From positions 28,156,587-28,220,586 of the forward strand of contig OX439135.1 of NCBI GenBank assembly GCA_949318235.1: DNA of 64,000 nucleotides, read 5' to 3'. Positions 50,024 through 62,538 of this stretch are shown one piece after another. Both the position numbers and the translations under genes were made by a program. The notes under the pieces are model-generated. The model worked only from the letters and a program-made list of their open reading frames with translations. It ran no database searches and had not been told where the DNA came from. The stretch comes from Ecdyonurus torrentis. Taxonomy: Eukaryota > Arthropoda > Insecta > Ephemeroptera > Heptageniidae. Positions within the stretch are counted from its first letter, which is position 1, and each line of letters starts with the position of its first letter.

Positions 50024-50269
50024 ATGATAAAAATCATAATTTTTACACGATTAAAACTAGTTTTGATGATTTCTCAAAAACTAAGAATGCTACAGACATT
50101 AAATTTGACTCAAAACATAGCTTTTTCAATTCTCTACAGAAAAGATGACTTGAAGTTTTTTGCTCCGACGCATACTTTTTGGGTTTTTAAAAATTTTAGT
50201 TTTCACTCATCATGTAGCCAAACCAAGTCATGAAACATAGTTTCTATTTCACGAACCAAATGTTATTGA
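50024..50269 (+). repeat. Monomer type Gd (GATGACTTG form, 246 bp)
   Basis: A G-class monomer with GATGACTTG instead of GATGTCTTG and a TTTAGTTTTC end. The marker occurs at 35780, 37499, 40200, 43638, 50024, 52480, 53462, 56654, 59355, 61811 and 63775. In six of these (37499, 40200, 43638, 50024, 53462, 59355) the exit reads GAAACATAGTTTC instead of GAAACAAAGTTTC. At 37499 and 40200 the same marker sits in an F1-like background with GACACTAAATTTG. Not seen before 35.7 kb. Confidence 0.88.
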
Positions 50270-51251
50270 ATGATAAAAATCATACTTTTTACACGATTAA
50301 AACTAGTTTTAATGATTTCTCAGAAACTAAGAATGCTACAGACATCAAATTTGTCTCAAAACACAGCTTTTTTAATTCTCTACAAAAAAGATGTCTTGAA
50401 CTTTTTTGCCCCGACGCATACATTTTGGGTTATTGACAATTTTAGTTTTCACTCATCATCTAGCCAAACGAAGTTATGAAATAAAGTTCAATTTCAAGAA
50501 CCAACTCTTATTGAATGATAAAAATCATACTTTTTACACGATTAGTACTAGTTTTGATGATTTCTCAAAAACTAAGAATGCTACAGACTTTTAATTTGTT
50601 TCAAAACATAGCTTTATCATCTCTCTACAAAAAATATGTCTTAAACTTTTTTGCTCCGACGCATACTTTTTGAGTTATTGACAATTTTAGTTTTCACTCA
50701 TCTTCTAGCCAAACGAAGTTATGAAATAAAGTATCTATTTCAAGAAGCAAATGTTATTGAATGATAAAAATCATAATTTTTACACGATTAAAACTAGTTT
50801 TGATGATTTCTCAAAAACTAAGAATGCTACAGACATTAAATTTGACTCAAAACATAGCTTTTTCAATTCTCTACAGAAAAGATGTCTTGAAGTTTTTTGC
50901 TCCGACGCATACTTTTTGGGTTTTTAAAAATTTTAATTTTCACTCATCATGTAGCCAAACCAAGTCATGAAACAAAGTTTCTATTTCACGAACCAAATGT
51001 TATTGAATGATAAAAATCATACTTTTTACACGATTAAAACTAGTTTTAATGATTTCTCAGAAACTAAGAATGCTACAGACATCAAATTTGACTCAAAACA
51101 CAGCTTTTTTAATTCTCTACAAAAAAGATGTCTTGAACTTTTTTGCCCCGACGCATACTTTTTGGGTTATTGACAATTTTAGTTTTCACTCATCATCTAG
51201 CCAAACGAAGTTATGAAATAAAGTTCAATTTCAAGAACCAACTGTTATTGA

Positions 51252-51497
51252 ATGATAAAAATCATACTTTTTACACGATTAAAACTAGTTTTGATGATTT
51301 CTCAAAAACTAAGAATGCTACAGGCTTACAATTTGTTTCAAAACATAGCTTTATCATCTCTCTACAAAAAATATGTCTTAAACTTTTTTGCTCCGACGCA
51401 TACTTTTTGGGTTATTGACAATTTTAGTTTTCACTCATCATGTAGCCAAACCAAGTCATGAAACAAAGTTTATATTTCAAGAACCAAATGTTATTGA
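51252..51497 (+). repeat. Monomer type B' (GGGTT-ended B, 246 bp)
   Basis: It begins like B (GATTAAAACTAG, LQ-type block, GCTTTATCATC) but ends GGGTTATTG with exit CATCATGTAG, CCAAACCAAG, TTTATATTTC, as S and P do. It therefore leads directly into F1, taking the place of B-S-P in the octamer. Copies start at 37253, 38972, 42410, 45603, 47077, 48796, 51252, 54690, 55426, 58127 and 60583. Eight of these read ACAGGCTTAC where the others read ACAGACTTAC. The likely origin is a B/S or B/P exchange that removed two monomers. Confidence 0.87.
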
Positions 51498-54400
51498 ATG
51501 ATAAAAATCATACTTTTTACACGATTAAAACTAGTTTTGATGATTTCTCAAAAACTAAGAATGCTACAGACATTAAATTTGACTCAAAACATAGCTTTTT
51601 CAATTCTTTACAGAAAAGATGTCTTGAAGTTTTTTGCTCCGACGCATACTTTTTGGGTTTTTAAAAATTTTAGTTTTCACTCATCATGTAGCCAAACCAA
51701 GTCATGAAACAAAGTTTCTATTTCAAGAACCAAATGTTATTGAATGATAAAAATCATAATTTTTACACGATTAAAACTAGTTTTGATGATTTCTCAAAAA
51801 CTAAGAATGCTACAGACATTAAATTTGACTCAAAACATAGCTTTTTCATCTCTCTACAAAAAAGATGTCTGAACTTTTTTGCCCCGACGCATACATTTTG
51901 GGTTATTGACAATTTTAGTTTTCACTCATCATCTAGCCAAACCAAGTCATGAAACAAAGTTTCTATTTCAAGAACCAAATGTTATTGAATGATAAAAATC
52001 ATACTTTTTACACGATTAAAACTAGTTTAAATAATTTCTCAGAAACTAAGAATGCTACAGACATTAAATTTGACTCAAAACATAGCTTTTTCAATTCTCT
52101 ACAAAAAAGATGTCTTGAACTTTTTTGCCCCGACGCATACTTTTTGGGTTATTGACAATTTTAGTTTTTACTCATCATCTAGCCAAACGAAGTTATGAAA
52201 TAAAGTTCAATTTCAAGAACCAACTGTTATTGAATGATAAAAATCATACTTTTTACACGATTAGTACTAGTTTTGATGATTTCTCAAAAACTAAGAATGC
52301 TACAGACTTACAATTTGTTTCAAAACATAGCTTTATCATCTCTCTACAAAAAATATGTCTTAAACTTTTTTGCTCCGACGCATACTTTTTGAGTTATTGA
52401 CAATTTTAGTTTTCACTCATCTTCTAGCCAAACGAAGTTATGAAATAAAGTATCTATTTCAAGAAGCAAATGTTATTGAATGATAAAAATCATAATTTTT
52501 ACACGATTAAAACTAGTTTTGATGATTTCTCAAAAACTAAGAATGCTACAGACATTAAATTTGACTCAAAACATAGCTTTTTCAATTCTCTACAGAAAAG
52601 ATGACTTGAAGTTTTTTGCTCCGACGCATACTTTTTGGGTTTTTAAAAATTTTAGTTTTCACTCATCATGTAGCCAAACCAAGTCATGAAACAAAGTTTC
52701 TATTTCAAGAACCAAATGTTATTGAATGATAAAAATCATAATTTTTACACGATTAAAACTAGTTTTGATGATTTCTCAAAAACTAAGAATGCTACAGACA
52801 TTAAATTTGACTCAAAACATAGCTTTTTCATCTCTCTACAAAAAAGATGTCTGAACTTTTTTGCCCCGACGCATACATTTTGGGTTATTGACAATTTTAG
52901 TTTTCACTCATCATCTAGCCAAACCAAGTCATGAAACAAAGTTTCTATTTCAAGAACCAAATGTTATTGAATGATAAAAATCATACTTTTTACACGATTA
53001 AAACTAGTTTAAATAATTTCTCAGAAACTAAGAATGCTACAGACATTAAATTTGACTCAAAACATAGCTTTTTCAATTCTCTACAAAAAAGATGTCTTGA
53101 ACTTTTTTGCCCCGACGCATACTTTTTGGGTTATTGACAATTTTAGTTTTTACTCATCATCTAGCCAAACGAAGTTATGAAATAAAGTTCAATTTCAAGA
53201 ACCAACTGTTATTGAATGATAAAAATCATACTTTTTACACGATTAGTACTAGTTTTGATGATTTCTCAAAAACTAAGAATGCTACAGACTTACAATTTGT
53301 TTCAAAACATAGCTTTATCATCTCTCTACAAAAAATATGTCTTAAACTTTTTTGCTCCGACGCATACTTTTTGAGTTATTGACAATTTTAGTTTTCACTC
53401 ATCTTCTAGCCAAACGAAGTTATGAAATAAAGTATCTATTTCAAGAAGCAAATGTTATTGAATGATAAAAATCATAATTTTTACACGATTAAAACTAGTT
53501 TTGATGATTTCTCAAAAACTAAGAATGCTACAGACATTAAATTTGACTCAAAACATAGCTTTTTCAATTCTCTACAGAAAAGATGACTTGAAGTTTTTTG
53601 CTCCGACGCATACTTTTTGGGTTTTTAAAAATTTTAGTTTTCACTCATCATGTAGCCAAACCAAGTCATGAAACATAGTTTCTATTTCACGAACCAAATG
53701 TTATTGAATGATAAAAATCATACTTTTTACACGATTAAAACTAGTTTTAATGATTTCTCAGAAACTAAGAATGCTACAGACATCAAATTTGTCTCAAAAC
53801 ACAGCTTTTTTAATTCTCTACAAAAAAGATGTCTTGAACTTTTTTGCCCCGACGCATACATTTTGGGTTATTGACAATTTTAGTTTTCACTCATCATCTA
53901 GCCAAACGAAGTTATGAAATAAAGTTCAATTTCAAGAACCAACTCTTATTGAATGATAAAAATCATACTTTTTACACGATTAGTACTAGTTTTGATGATT
54001 TCTCAAAAACTAAGAATGCTACAGACTTTTAATTTGTTTCAAAACATAGCTTTATCATCTCTCTACAAAAAATATGTCTTAAACTTTTTTGCTCCGACGC
54101 ATACTTTTTGAGTTATTGACAATTTTAGTTTTCACTCATCTTCTAGCCAAACGAAGTTATGAAATAAAGTATCTATTTCAAGAAGCAAATGTTATTGAAT
54201 GATAAAAATCATAATTTTTACACGATTAAAACTAGTTTTGATGATTTCTCAAAAACTAAGAATGCTACAGACATTAAATTTGACTCAAAACATAGCTTTT
54301 TCAATTCTCTACAGAAAAGATGTCTTGAAGTTTTTTGCTCCGACGCATACTTTTTGGGTTTTTAAAAATTTTAATTTTCACTCATCATGTAGCCAAACCA

Positions 54401-54935
54401 AGTCATGAAACAAAGTTTCTATTTCACGAACCAAATGTTATTGAATGATAAAAATCATACTTTTTACACGATTAAAACTAGTTTTAATGATTTCTCAGAA
54501 ACTAAGAATGCTACAGACATCAAATTTGACTCAAAACACAGCTTTTTTAATTCTCTACAAAAAAGATGTCTTGAACTTTTTTGCCCCGACGCATACTTTT
54601 TGGGTTATTGACAATTTTAGTTTTCACTCATCATCTAGCCAAACGAAGTTATGAAATAAAGTTCAATTTCAAGAACCAACTGTTATTGAATGATAAAAAT
54701 CATACTTTTTACACGATTAAAACTAGTTTTGATGATTTCTCAAAAACTAAGAATGCTACAGGCTTACAATTTGTTTCAAAACATAGCTTTATCATCTCTC
54801 TACAAAAAATATGTCTTAAACTTTTTTGCTCCGACGCATACTTTTTGGGTTATTGACAATTTTAGTTTTCACTCATCATGTAGCCAAACCAAGTCATGAA
54901 ACAAAGTTTATATTTCAAGAACCAAATGTTATTGA
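51498..54935. repeat. Domain 2 HOR unit of 14 monomers
   Basis: Order F1 51498, F2, L, Bs 52234, Gd 52480, F2 52726, L 52971, Bs 53216, Gd 53462, A variant 53708, T 53953, G 54199, A 54445, B' 54690; 3438 bp. Relative to the decamer it has an F2-L-Bs-Gd tetramer in two copies (51744-52725 and 52726-53707). The first Gd exits AACAAAGTTTC and the second AACATAGTTTC. Confidence 0.9.
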
Positions 54936-55671
54936 ATGATAAAAATCATACTTTTTACACGATTAAAACTAGTTTTGATGATTTCTCAAAAACTAAGAAT
55001 GCTACAGACATTAAATTTGACTCAAAACATAGCTTTTTCAATTCTTTACAGAAAAGATGTCTTGAAGTTTTTTGCTCCGACGCATACTTTTTGGGTTTTT
55101 AAAAATTTTAGTTTTCACTCATCATGTAGCCAAACCAAGTCATGAAACAAAGTTTCTATTTCAAGAACCAAATGTTATTGAATGATAAAAATCATAATTT
55201 TTACACGATTAAAACTAGTTTTGATGATTTCTCAAAAACTAAGAATGCTACAGACATTAAATTTGACTCAAAACATAGCTTTTTCATCTCTCTACAAAAA
55301 AGATGTCTGAACTTTTTTGCCCCGACGCATACTTTTTGGGTTATTGACAATTTTAGTTTTCACTCATCATCTAGCCAAACGAAGTTATGAAATAAAGTTC
55401 AATTTCAAGAACCAACTGTTATTGAATGATAAAAATCATACTTTTTACACGATTAAAACTAGTTTTGATGATTTCTCAAAAACTAAGAATGCTACAGGCT
55501 TACAATTTGTTTCAAAACATAGCTTTATCATCTCTCTACAAAAAATATGTCTTAAACTTTTTTGCTCCGACGCATACTTTTTGGGTTATTGACAATTTTA
55601 GTTTTCACTCATCATGTAGCCAAACCAAGTCATGAAACAAAGTTTATATTTCAAGAACCAAATGTTATTGA
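54936..55671. repeat. Domain 2 trimer unit with F2/A mosaic
   Basis: Order F1 54936, F2/A mosaic 55182, B' 55426; 736 bp. The mosaic is F2 through TCTGAAC and CCCCGACGCATAC, then A (TTTTTGGG, CATCATCTAG, AAACGAAG). B' with ACAGGC therefore appears twice, 736 bp apart (54690 and 55426), as a tandem duplication of B'-F1-F2. Confidence 0.9.
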
Positions 55672-58372
55672 ATGATAAAAATCATACTTTTTACACGATT
55701 AAAACTAGTTTTGATGATTTCTCAAAAACTAAGAATGCTACAGACATTAAATTTGACTCAAAACATAGCTTTTTCAATTCTTTACAGAAAAGATGTCTTG
55801 AAGTTTTTTGCTCCGACGCATACTTTTTGGGTTTTTAAAAATTTTAGTTTTCACTCATCATGTAGCCAAACCAAGTCATGAAACAAAGTTTCTATTTCAA
55901 GAACCAAATGTTATTGAATGATAAAAATCATAATTTTTACACGATTAAAACTAGTTTTGATGATTTCTCAAAAACTAAGAATGCTACAGACATTAAATTT
56001 GACTCAAAACATAGCTTTTTCATCTCTCTACAAAAAAGATGTCTGAACTTTTTTGCCCCGACGCATACATTTTGGGTTATTGACAATTTTAGTTTTCACT
56101 CATCATCTAGCCAAACCAAGTCATGAAACAAAGTTTCTATTTCAAGAACCAAATGTTATTGAATGATAAAAATCATACTTTTTACACGATTAAAACTAGT
56201 TTAAATAATTTCTCAGAAACTAAGAATGCTACAGACATTAAATTTGACTCAAAACATAGCTTTTTCAATTCTCTACAAAAAAGATGTCTTGAACTTTTTT
56301 GCCCCGACGCATACTTTTTGGGTTATTGACAATTTTAGTTTTTACTCATCATCTAGCCAAACGAAGTTATGAAATAAAGTTCAATTTCAAGAACCAACTG
56401 TTATTGAATGATAAAAATCATACTTTTTACACGATTAGTACTAGTTTTGATGATTTCTCAAAAACTAAGAATGCTACAGACTTACAATTTGTTTCAAAAC
56501 ATAGCTTTATCATCTCTCTACAAAAAATATGTCTTAAACTTTTTTGCTCCGACGCATACTTTTTGAGTTATTGACAATTTTAGTTTTCACTCATCTTCTA
56601 GCCAAACGAAGTTATGAAATAAAGTATCTATTTCAAGAAGCAAATGTTATTGAATGATAAAAATCATAATTTTTACACGATTAAAACTAGTTTTGATGAT
56701 TTCTCAAAAACTAAGAATGCTACAGACATTAAATTTGACTCAAAACATAGCTTTTTCAATTCTCTACAGAAAAGATGACTTGAAGTTTTTTGCTCCGACG
56801 CATACTTTTTGGGTTTTTAAAAATTTTAGTTTTCACTCATCATGTAGCCAAACCAAGTCATGAAACAAAGTTTCTATTTCAAGAACCAAATGTTATTGAA
56901 TGATAAAAATCATAATTTTTACACGATTAAAACTAGTTTTGATGATTTCTCAAAAACTAAGAATGCTACAGACATTAAATTTGACTCAAAACATAGCTTT
57001 TTCATCTCTCTACAAAAAAGATGTCTGAACTTTTTTGCCCCGACGCATACATTTTGGGTTATTGACAATTTTAGTTTTCACTCATCATCTAGCCAAACCA
57101 AGTCATGAAACAAAGTTTCTATTTCAAGAACCAAATGTTATTGAATGATAAAAATCATACTTTTTACACGATTAAAACTAGTTTAAATAATTTCTCAGAA
57201 ACTAAGAATGCTACAGACATTAAATTTGACTCAAAACATAGCTTTTTCAATTCTCTACAAAAAAGATGTCTTGAACTTTTTTGCCCCGACGCATACTTTT
57301 TGGGTTATTGACAATTTTAGTTTTTACTCATCATCTAGCCAAACGAAGTTATGAAATAAAGTTCAATTTCAAGAACCAACTCTTATTGAATGATAAAAAT
57401 CATACTTTTTACACGATTAGTACTAGTTTTGATGATTTCTCAAAAACTAAGAATGCTACAGACTTTTAATTTGTTTCAAAACATAGCTTTATCATCTCTC
57501 TAAAAAAAATATGTCTTAAACTTTTTTGCTCCGACGCATACTTTTTGAGTTATTGACAATTTTAGTTTTCACTCATCTTCTAGCCAAACGAAGTTATGAA
57601 ATAAAGTATCTATTTCAAGAAGCAAATGTTATTGAATGATAAAAATCATAATTTTTACACGATTAAAACTAGTTTTGATGATTTCTCAAAAACTAAGAAT
57701 GCTACAGACATTAAATTTGACTCAAAACATAGCTTTTTCAATTCTCTACAGAAAAGATGTCTTGAAGTTTTTTGCTCCGACGCATACTTTTTGGGTTTTT
57801 AAAAATTTTAATTTTCACTCATCATGTAGCCAAACCAAGTCATGAAACAAAGTTTCTATTTCACGAACCAAATGTTATTGAATGATAAAAATCATACTTT
57901 TTACACGATTAAAATTAGTTTTAATGATTTCTCAGAAACTAAGAATGCTACAGACATCAAATTTGACTCAAAACACAGCTTTTTTAATTCTCTACAAAAA
58001 AGATGTCTTGAACTTTTTTGCCCCGACGCATACTTTTTGGGTTATTGACAATTTTAGTTTTCACTCATCATCTAGCCAAACGAAGTTATGAAATAAAGTT
58101 CAATTTCAAGAACCAACTGTTATTGAATGATAAAAATCATACTTTTTACACGATTAAAACTAGTTTTGATGATTTCTCAAAAACTAAGAATGCTACAGAC
58201 TTACAATTTGTTTCAAAACATAGCTTTATCATCTCTCTACAAAAAATATGTCTTAAACTTTTTTGCTCCGACGCATACTTTTTGGGTTATTGACAATTTT
58301 AGTTTTCACTCATCATGTAGCCAAACCAAGTCATGAAACAAAGTTTATATTTCAAGAACCAAATGTTATTGA
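55672..58372. repeat. Domain 2 HOR unit of 11 monomers
   Basis: Order F1 55672, F2, L, Bs 56408, Gd 56654, F2 56900, L 57145, T 57390, G 57636, A (AAAATTAG) 57882, B' 58127; 2701 bp. Gd joined to F2 again marks a junction between two unit types; the block from about 56779 is a copy of 47448 onward. Confidence 0.9.
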
Positions 58373-61300
58373 ATGATAAAAATCATACTTTTTACACGAT
58401 TAAAACTAGTTTTGATGATTTCTCAAAAACTAAGAATGCTACAGACATTAAATTTGACTCAAAACATAGCTTTTTCAATTCTTTACAGAAAAGATGTCTT
58501 GAAGTTTTTTGCTCCGACGCATACTTTTTGGGTTTTTAAAAATTTTAGTTTTCACTCATCATGTAGCCAAACCAAGTCATGAAACAAAGTTTCTATTTCA
58601 AGAACCAAATGTTATTGAATGATAAAAATCATAATTTTTACACGATTAAAACTAGTTTTGATGATTTCTCAAAAACTAAGAATGCTACAGACATTAAATT
58701 TGACTCAAAACATAGCTTTTTCATCTCTCTACAAAAAAGATGTCTGAACTTTTTTGCCCCGACGCATACATTTTGGGTTATTGACAATTTTAGTTTTCAC
58801 TCATCATCTAGCCAAACCAAGTCATGAAACAAAGTTTCTATTTCAAGAACCAAATGTTATTGAATGATAAAAATCATACTTTTTACACGATTAAAACTAG
58901 TTTAAATAATTTCTCAGAAACTAAGAATGCTACAGACATTAAATTTGACTCAAAACATAGCTTTTTCAATTCTCTACAAAAAAGATGTCTTGAACTTTTT
59001 TGCCCCGACGCATACTTTTTGGGTTATTGACAATTTTAGTTTTTACTCATCATCTAGCCAAACGAAGTTATGAAATAAAGTTCAATTTCAAGAACCAACT
59101 GTTATTGAATGATAAAAATCATACTTTTTACACGATTAGTACTAGTTTTGATGATTTCTCAAAAACTAAGAATGCTACAGACTTACAATTTGTTTCAAAA
59201 CATAGCTTTATCATCTCTCTACAAAAAATATGTCTTAAACTTTTTTGCTCCGACGCATACTTTTTGAGTTATTGACAATTTTAGTTTTCACTCATCTTCT
59301 AGCCAAACGAAGTTATGAAATAAAGTATCTATTTCAAGAAGCAAATGTTATTGAATGATAAAAATCATAATTTTTACACGATTAAAACTAGTTTTGATGA
59401 TTTCTCAAAAACTAAGAATGCTACAGACATTAAATTTGACTCAAAACATAGCTTTTTCAATTCTCTACAGAAAAGATGACTTGAAGTTTTTTGCTCCGAC
59501 GCATACTTTTTGGGTTTTTAAAAATTTTAGTTTTCACTCATCATGTAGCCAAACCAAGTCATGAAACATAGTTTCTATTTCACGAACCAAATGTTATTGA
59601 ATGATAAAAATCATACTTTTTACACGATTAAAACTAGTTTTAATGATTTCTCAGAAACTAAGAATGCTACAGACATCAAATTTGTCTCAAAACACAGCTT
59701 TTTTAATTCTCTACAAAAAAGATGTCTTGAACTTTTTTGCCCCGACGCATACATTTTGGGTTATTGACAATTTTAGTTTTCACTCATCATCTAGCCAAAC
59801 GAAGTTATGAAATAAAGTTCAATTTCAAGAACCAACTCTTATTGAATGATAAAAATCATACTTTTTACACGATTAGTACTAGTTTTGATGATTTCTCAAA
59901 AACTAAGAATGCTACAGACTTTTAATTTGTTTCAAAACATAGCTTTATCATCTCTCTACAAAAAATATGTCTTAAACTTTTTTGCTCCGACGCATACTTT
60001 TTGAGTTATTGACAATTTTAGTTTTCACTCATCTTCTAGCCAAACGAAGTTATGAAATAAAGTATCTATTTCAAGAAGCAAATGTTATTGAATGATAAAA
60101 ATCATAATTTTTACACGATTAAAACTAGTTTTGATGATTTCTCAAAAACTAAGAATGCTACAGACATTAAATTTGACTCAAAACATAGCTTTTTCAATTC
60201 TCTACAGAAAAGATGTCTTGAAGTTTTTTGCTCCGACGCATACTTTTTGGGTTTTTAAAAATTTTAATTTTCACTCATCATGTAGCCAAACCAAGTCATG
60301 AAACAAAGTTTCTATTTCACGAACCAAATGTTATTGAATGATAAAAATCATACTTTTTACACGATTAAAACTAGTTTTAATGATTTCTCAGAAACTAAGA
60401 ATGCTACAGACATCAAATTTGACTCAAAACACAGCTTTTTTAATTCTCTACAAAAAAGATGTCTTGAACTTTTTTGCCCCGACGCATACTTTTTGGGTTA
60501 TTGACAATTTTAGTTTTCACTCATCATCTAGCCAAACGAAGTTATGAAATAAAGTTCAATTTCAAGAACCAACTGTTATTGAATGATAAAAATCATACTT
60601 TTTACACGATTAAAACTAGTTTTGATGATTTCTCAAAAACTAAGAATGCTACAGGCTTACAATTTGTTTCAAAACATAGCTTTATCATCTCTCTACAAAA
60701 AATATGTCTTAAACTTTTTTGCTCCGACGCATACTTTTTGGGTTATTGACAATTTTAGTTTTCACTCATCATGTAGCCAAACCAAGTCATGAAACAAAGT
60801 TTATATTTCAAGAACCAAATGTTATTGAATGATAAAAATCATACTTTTTACACGATTAAAACTAGTTTTGATGATTTCTCAAAAACTAAGAATGCTACAG
60901 ACATTAAATTTGACTCAAAACATAGCTTTTTCAATTCTTTACAGAAAAGATGTCTTGAAGTTTTTTGCTCCGACGCATACTTTTTGGGTTTTTAAAAATT
61001 TTAGTTTTCACTCATCATGTAGCCAAACCAAGTCATGAAACAAAGTTTCTATTTCAAGAACCAAATGTTATTGAATGATAAAAATCATAATTTTTACACG
61101 ATTAAAACTAGTTTTGATGATTTCTCAAAAACTAAGAATGCTACAGACATTAAATTTGACTCAAAACATAGCTTTTTCATCTCTCTACAAAAAAGATGTC
61201 TGAACTTTTTTGCCCCGACGCATACATTTTGGGTTATTGACAATTTTAGTTTTCACTCATCATCTAGCCAAACCAAGTCATGAAACAAAGTTTCTATTTC

Positions 61301-62538
61301 AAGAACCAAATGTTATTGAATGATAAAAATCATACTTTTTACACGATTAAAACTAGTTTAAATAATTTCTCAGAAACTAAGAATGCTACAGACATTAAAT
61401 TTGACTCAAAACATAGCTTTTTCAATTCTCTACAAAAAAGATGTCTTGAACTTTTTTGCCCCGACGCATACTTTTTGGGTTATTGACAATTTTAGTTTTT
61501 ACTCATCATCTAGCCAAACGAAGTTATGAAATAAAGTTCAATTTCAAGAACCAACTGTTATTGAATGATAAAAATCATACTTTTTACACGATTAGTACTA
61601 GTTTTGATGATTTCTCAAAAACTAAGAATGCTACAGACTTACAATTTGTTTCAAAACATAGCTTTATCATCTCTCTACAAAAAATATGTCTTAAACTTTT
61701 TTGCTCCGACGCATACTTTTTGAGTTATTGACAATTTTAGTTTTCACTCATCTTCTAGCCAAACGAAGTTATGAAATAAAGTATCTATTTCAAGAAGCAA
61801 ATGTTATTGAATGATAAAAATCATAATTTTTACACGATTAAAACTAGTTTTGATGATTTCTCAAAAACTAAGAATGCTACAGACATTAAATTTGACTCAA
61901 AACATAGCTTTTTCAATTCTCTACAGAAAAGATGACTTGAAGTTTTTTGCTCCGACGCATACTTTTTGGGTTTTTAAAAATTTTAGTTTTCACTCATCAT
62001 GTAGCCAAACCAAGTCATGAAACAAAGTTTCTATTTCAAGAACCAAATGTTATTGAATGATAAAAATCATAATTTTTACACGATTAAAACTAGTTTTGAT
62101 GATTTCTCAAAAACTAAGAATGCTACAGACATTAAATTTGACTCAAAACATAGCTTTTTCATCTCTCTACAAAAAAGATGTCTGAACTTTTTTGCCCCGA
62201 CGCATACATTTTGGGTTATTGACAATTTTAGTTTTCACTCATCATCTAGCCAAACCAAGTCATGAAACAAAGTTTCTATTTCAAGAACCAAATGTTATTG
62301 AATGATAAAAATCATACTTTTTACACGATTAAAACTAGTTTAAATAATTTCTCAGAAACTAAGAATGCTACAGACATTAAATTTGACTCAAAACATAGCT
62401 TTTTCAATTCTCTACAAAAAAGATGTCTTGAACTTTTTTGCCCCGACGCATACTTTTTGGGTTATTGACAATTTTAGTTTTTACTCATCATCTAGCCAAA
62501 CGAAGTTATGAAATAAAGTTCAATTTCAAGAACCAACT
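56779..62538. repeat. 5760-bp duplicated block, right copy
   Basis: Partner of 47448-53207. The duplicated length is about 23.5 monomers, so the junctions fall inside monomers rather than at any unit boundary. No internal difference was noticed by eye; this is not an exhaustive alignment. Confidence 0.88.
58373..60828. repeat. Domain 2 HOR unit of 10 monomers (second copy)
   Basis: Same type order and variant set as 49042-51497, 9331 bp (38 monomers) downstream: F1, F2, L, Bs, Gd, A variant, T, G, A, B' (ACAGGC). 2456 bp. Confidence 0.92.

Larger units (their letters stand above)
49042..51497. repeat. Domain 2 HOR unit of 10 monomers
   Basis: Order F1 49042, F2 49288, L 49533, Bs 49778, Gd 50024, A variant 50270, T 50515, G 50761, A 51007, B' 51252; 2456 bp. 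An apparently identical decamer starts at 58373, exactly 9331 bp downstream. Confidence 0.92.
49167..51894. repeat. 2728-bp duplicated block (copy at 52605-55332)
   Basis: Constant offset of 3438 bp (14 monomers). It is bounded by T at 49166 against A at 52604, and A at 51895 against T at 55333 (the F2/A mosaic junction). It covers the end of F1 through most of the next F2 and includes the A variant with AAATTTGTCTC and the B' with ACAGGC. Confidence 0.85.
47448..53207. repeat. 5760-bp duplicated block, left copy
   Basis: Matches 56779-62538 at a constant offset of 9331 bp (38 monomers). The flanking differences that bound it are T at 47447 against A at 56778, and G at 53208 against C at 62539. 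All monomer types and private variants inside agree, including the AAAATTAG change and the CTCTAAAAAAAAT tract. Confidence 0.88.

Noticed and set aside
47448..62538. Assembly artefact as the sole explanation of the 9331-bp duplication
   Set aside because: It cannot be excluded from sequence alone, but the partial sharing of sub-blocks with 36 kb and the different flanks at both ends fit a biological copying history, so it is kept as a finding with a read-depth check.
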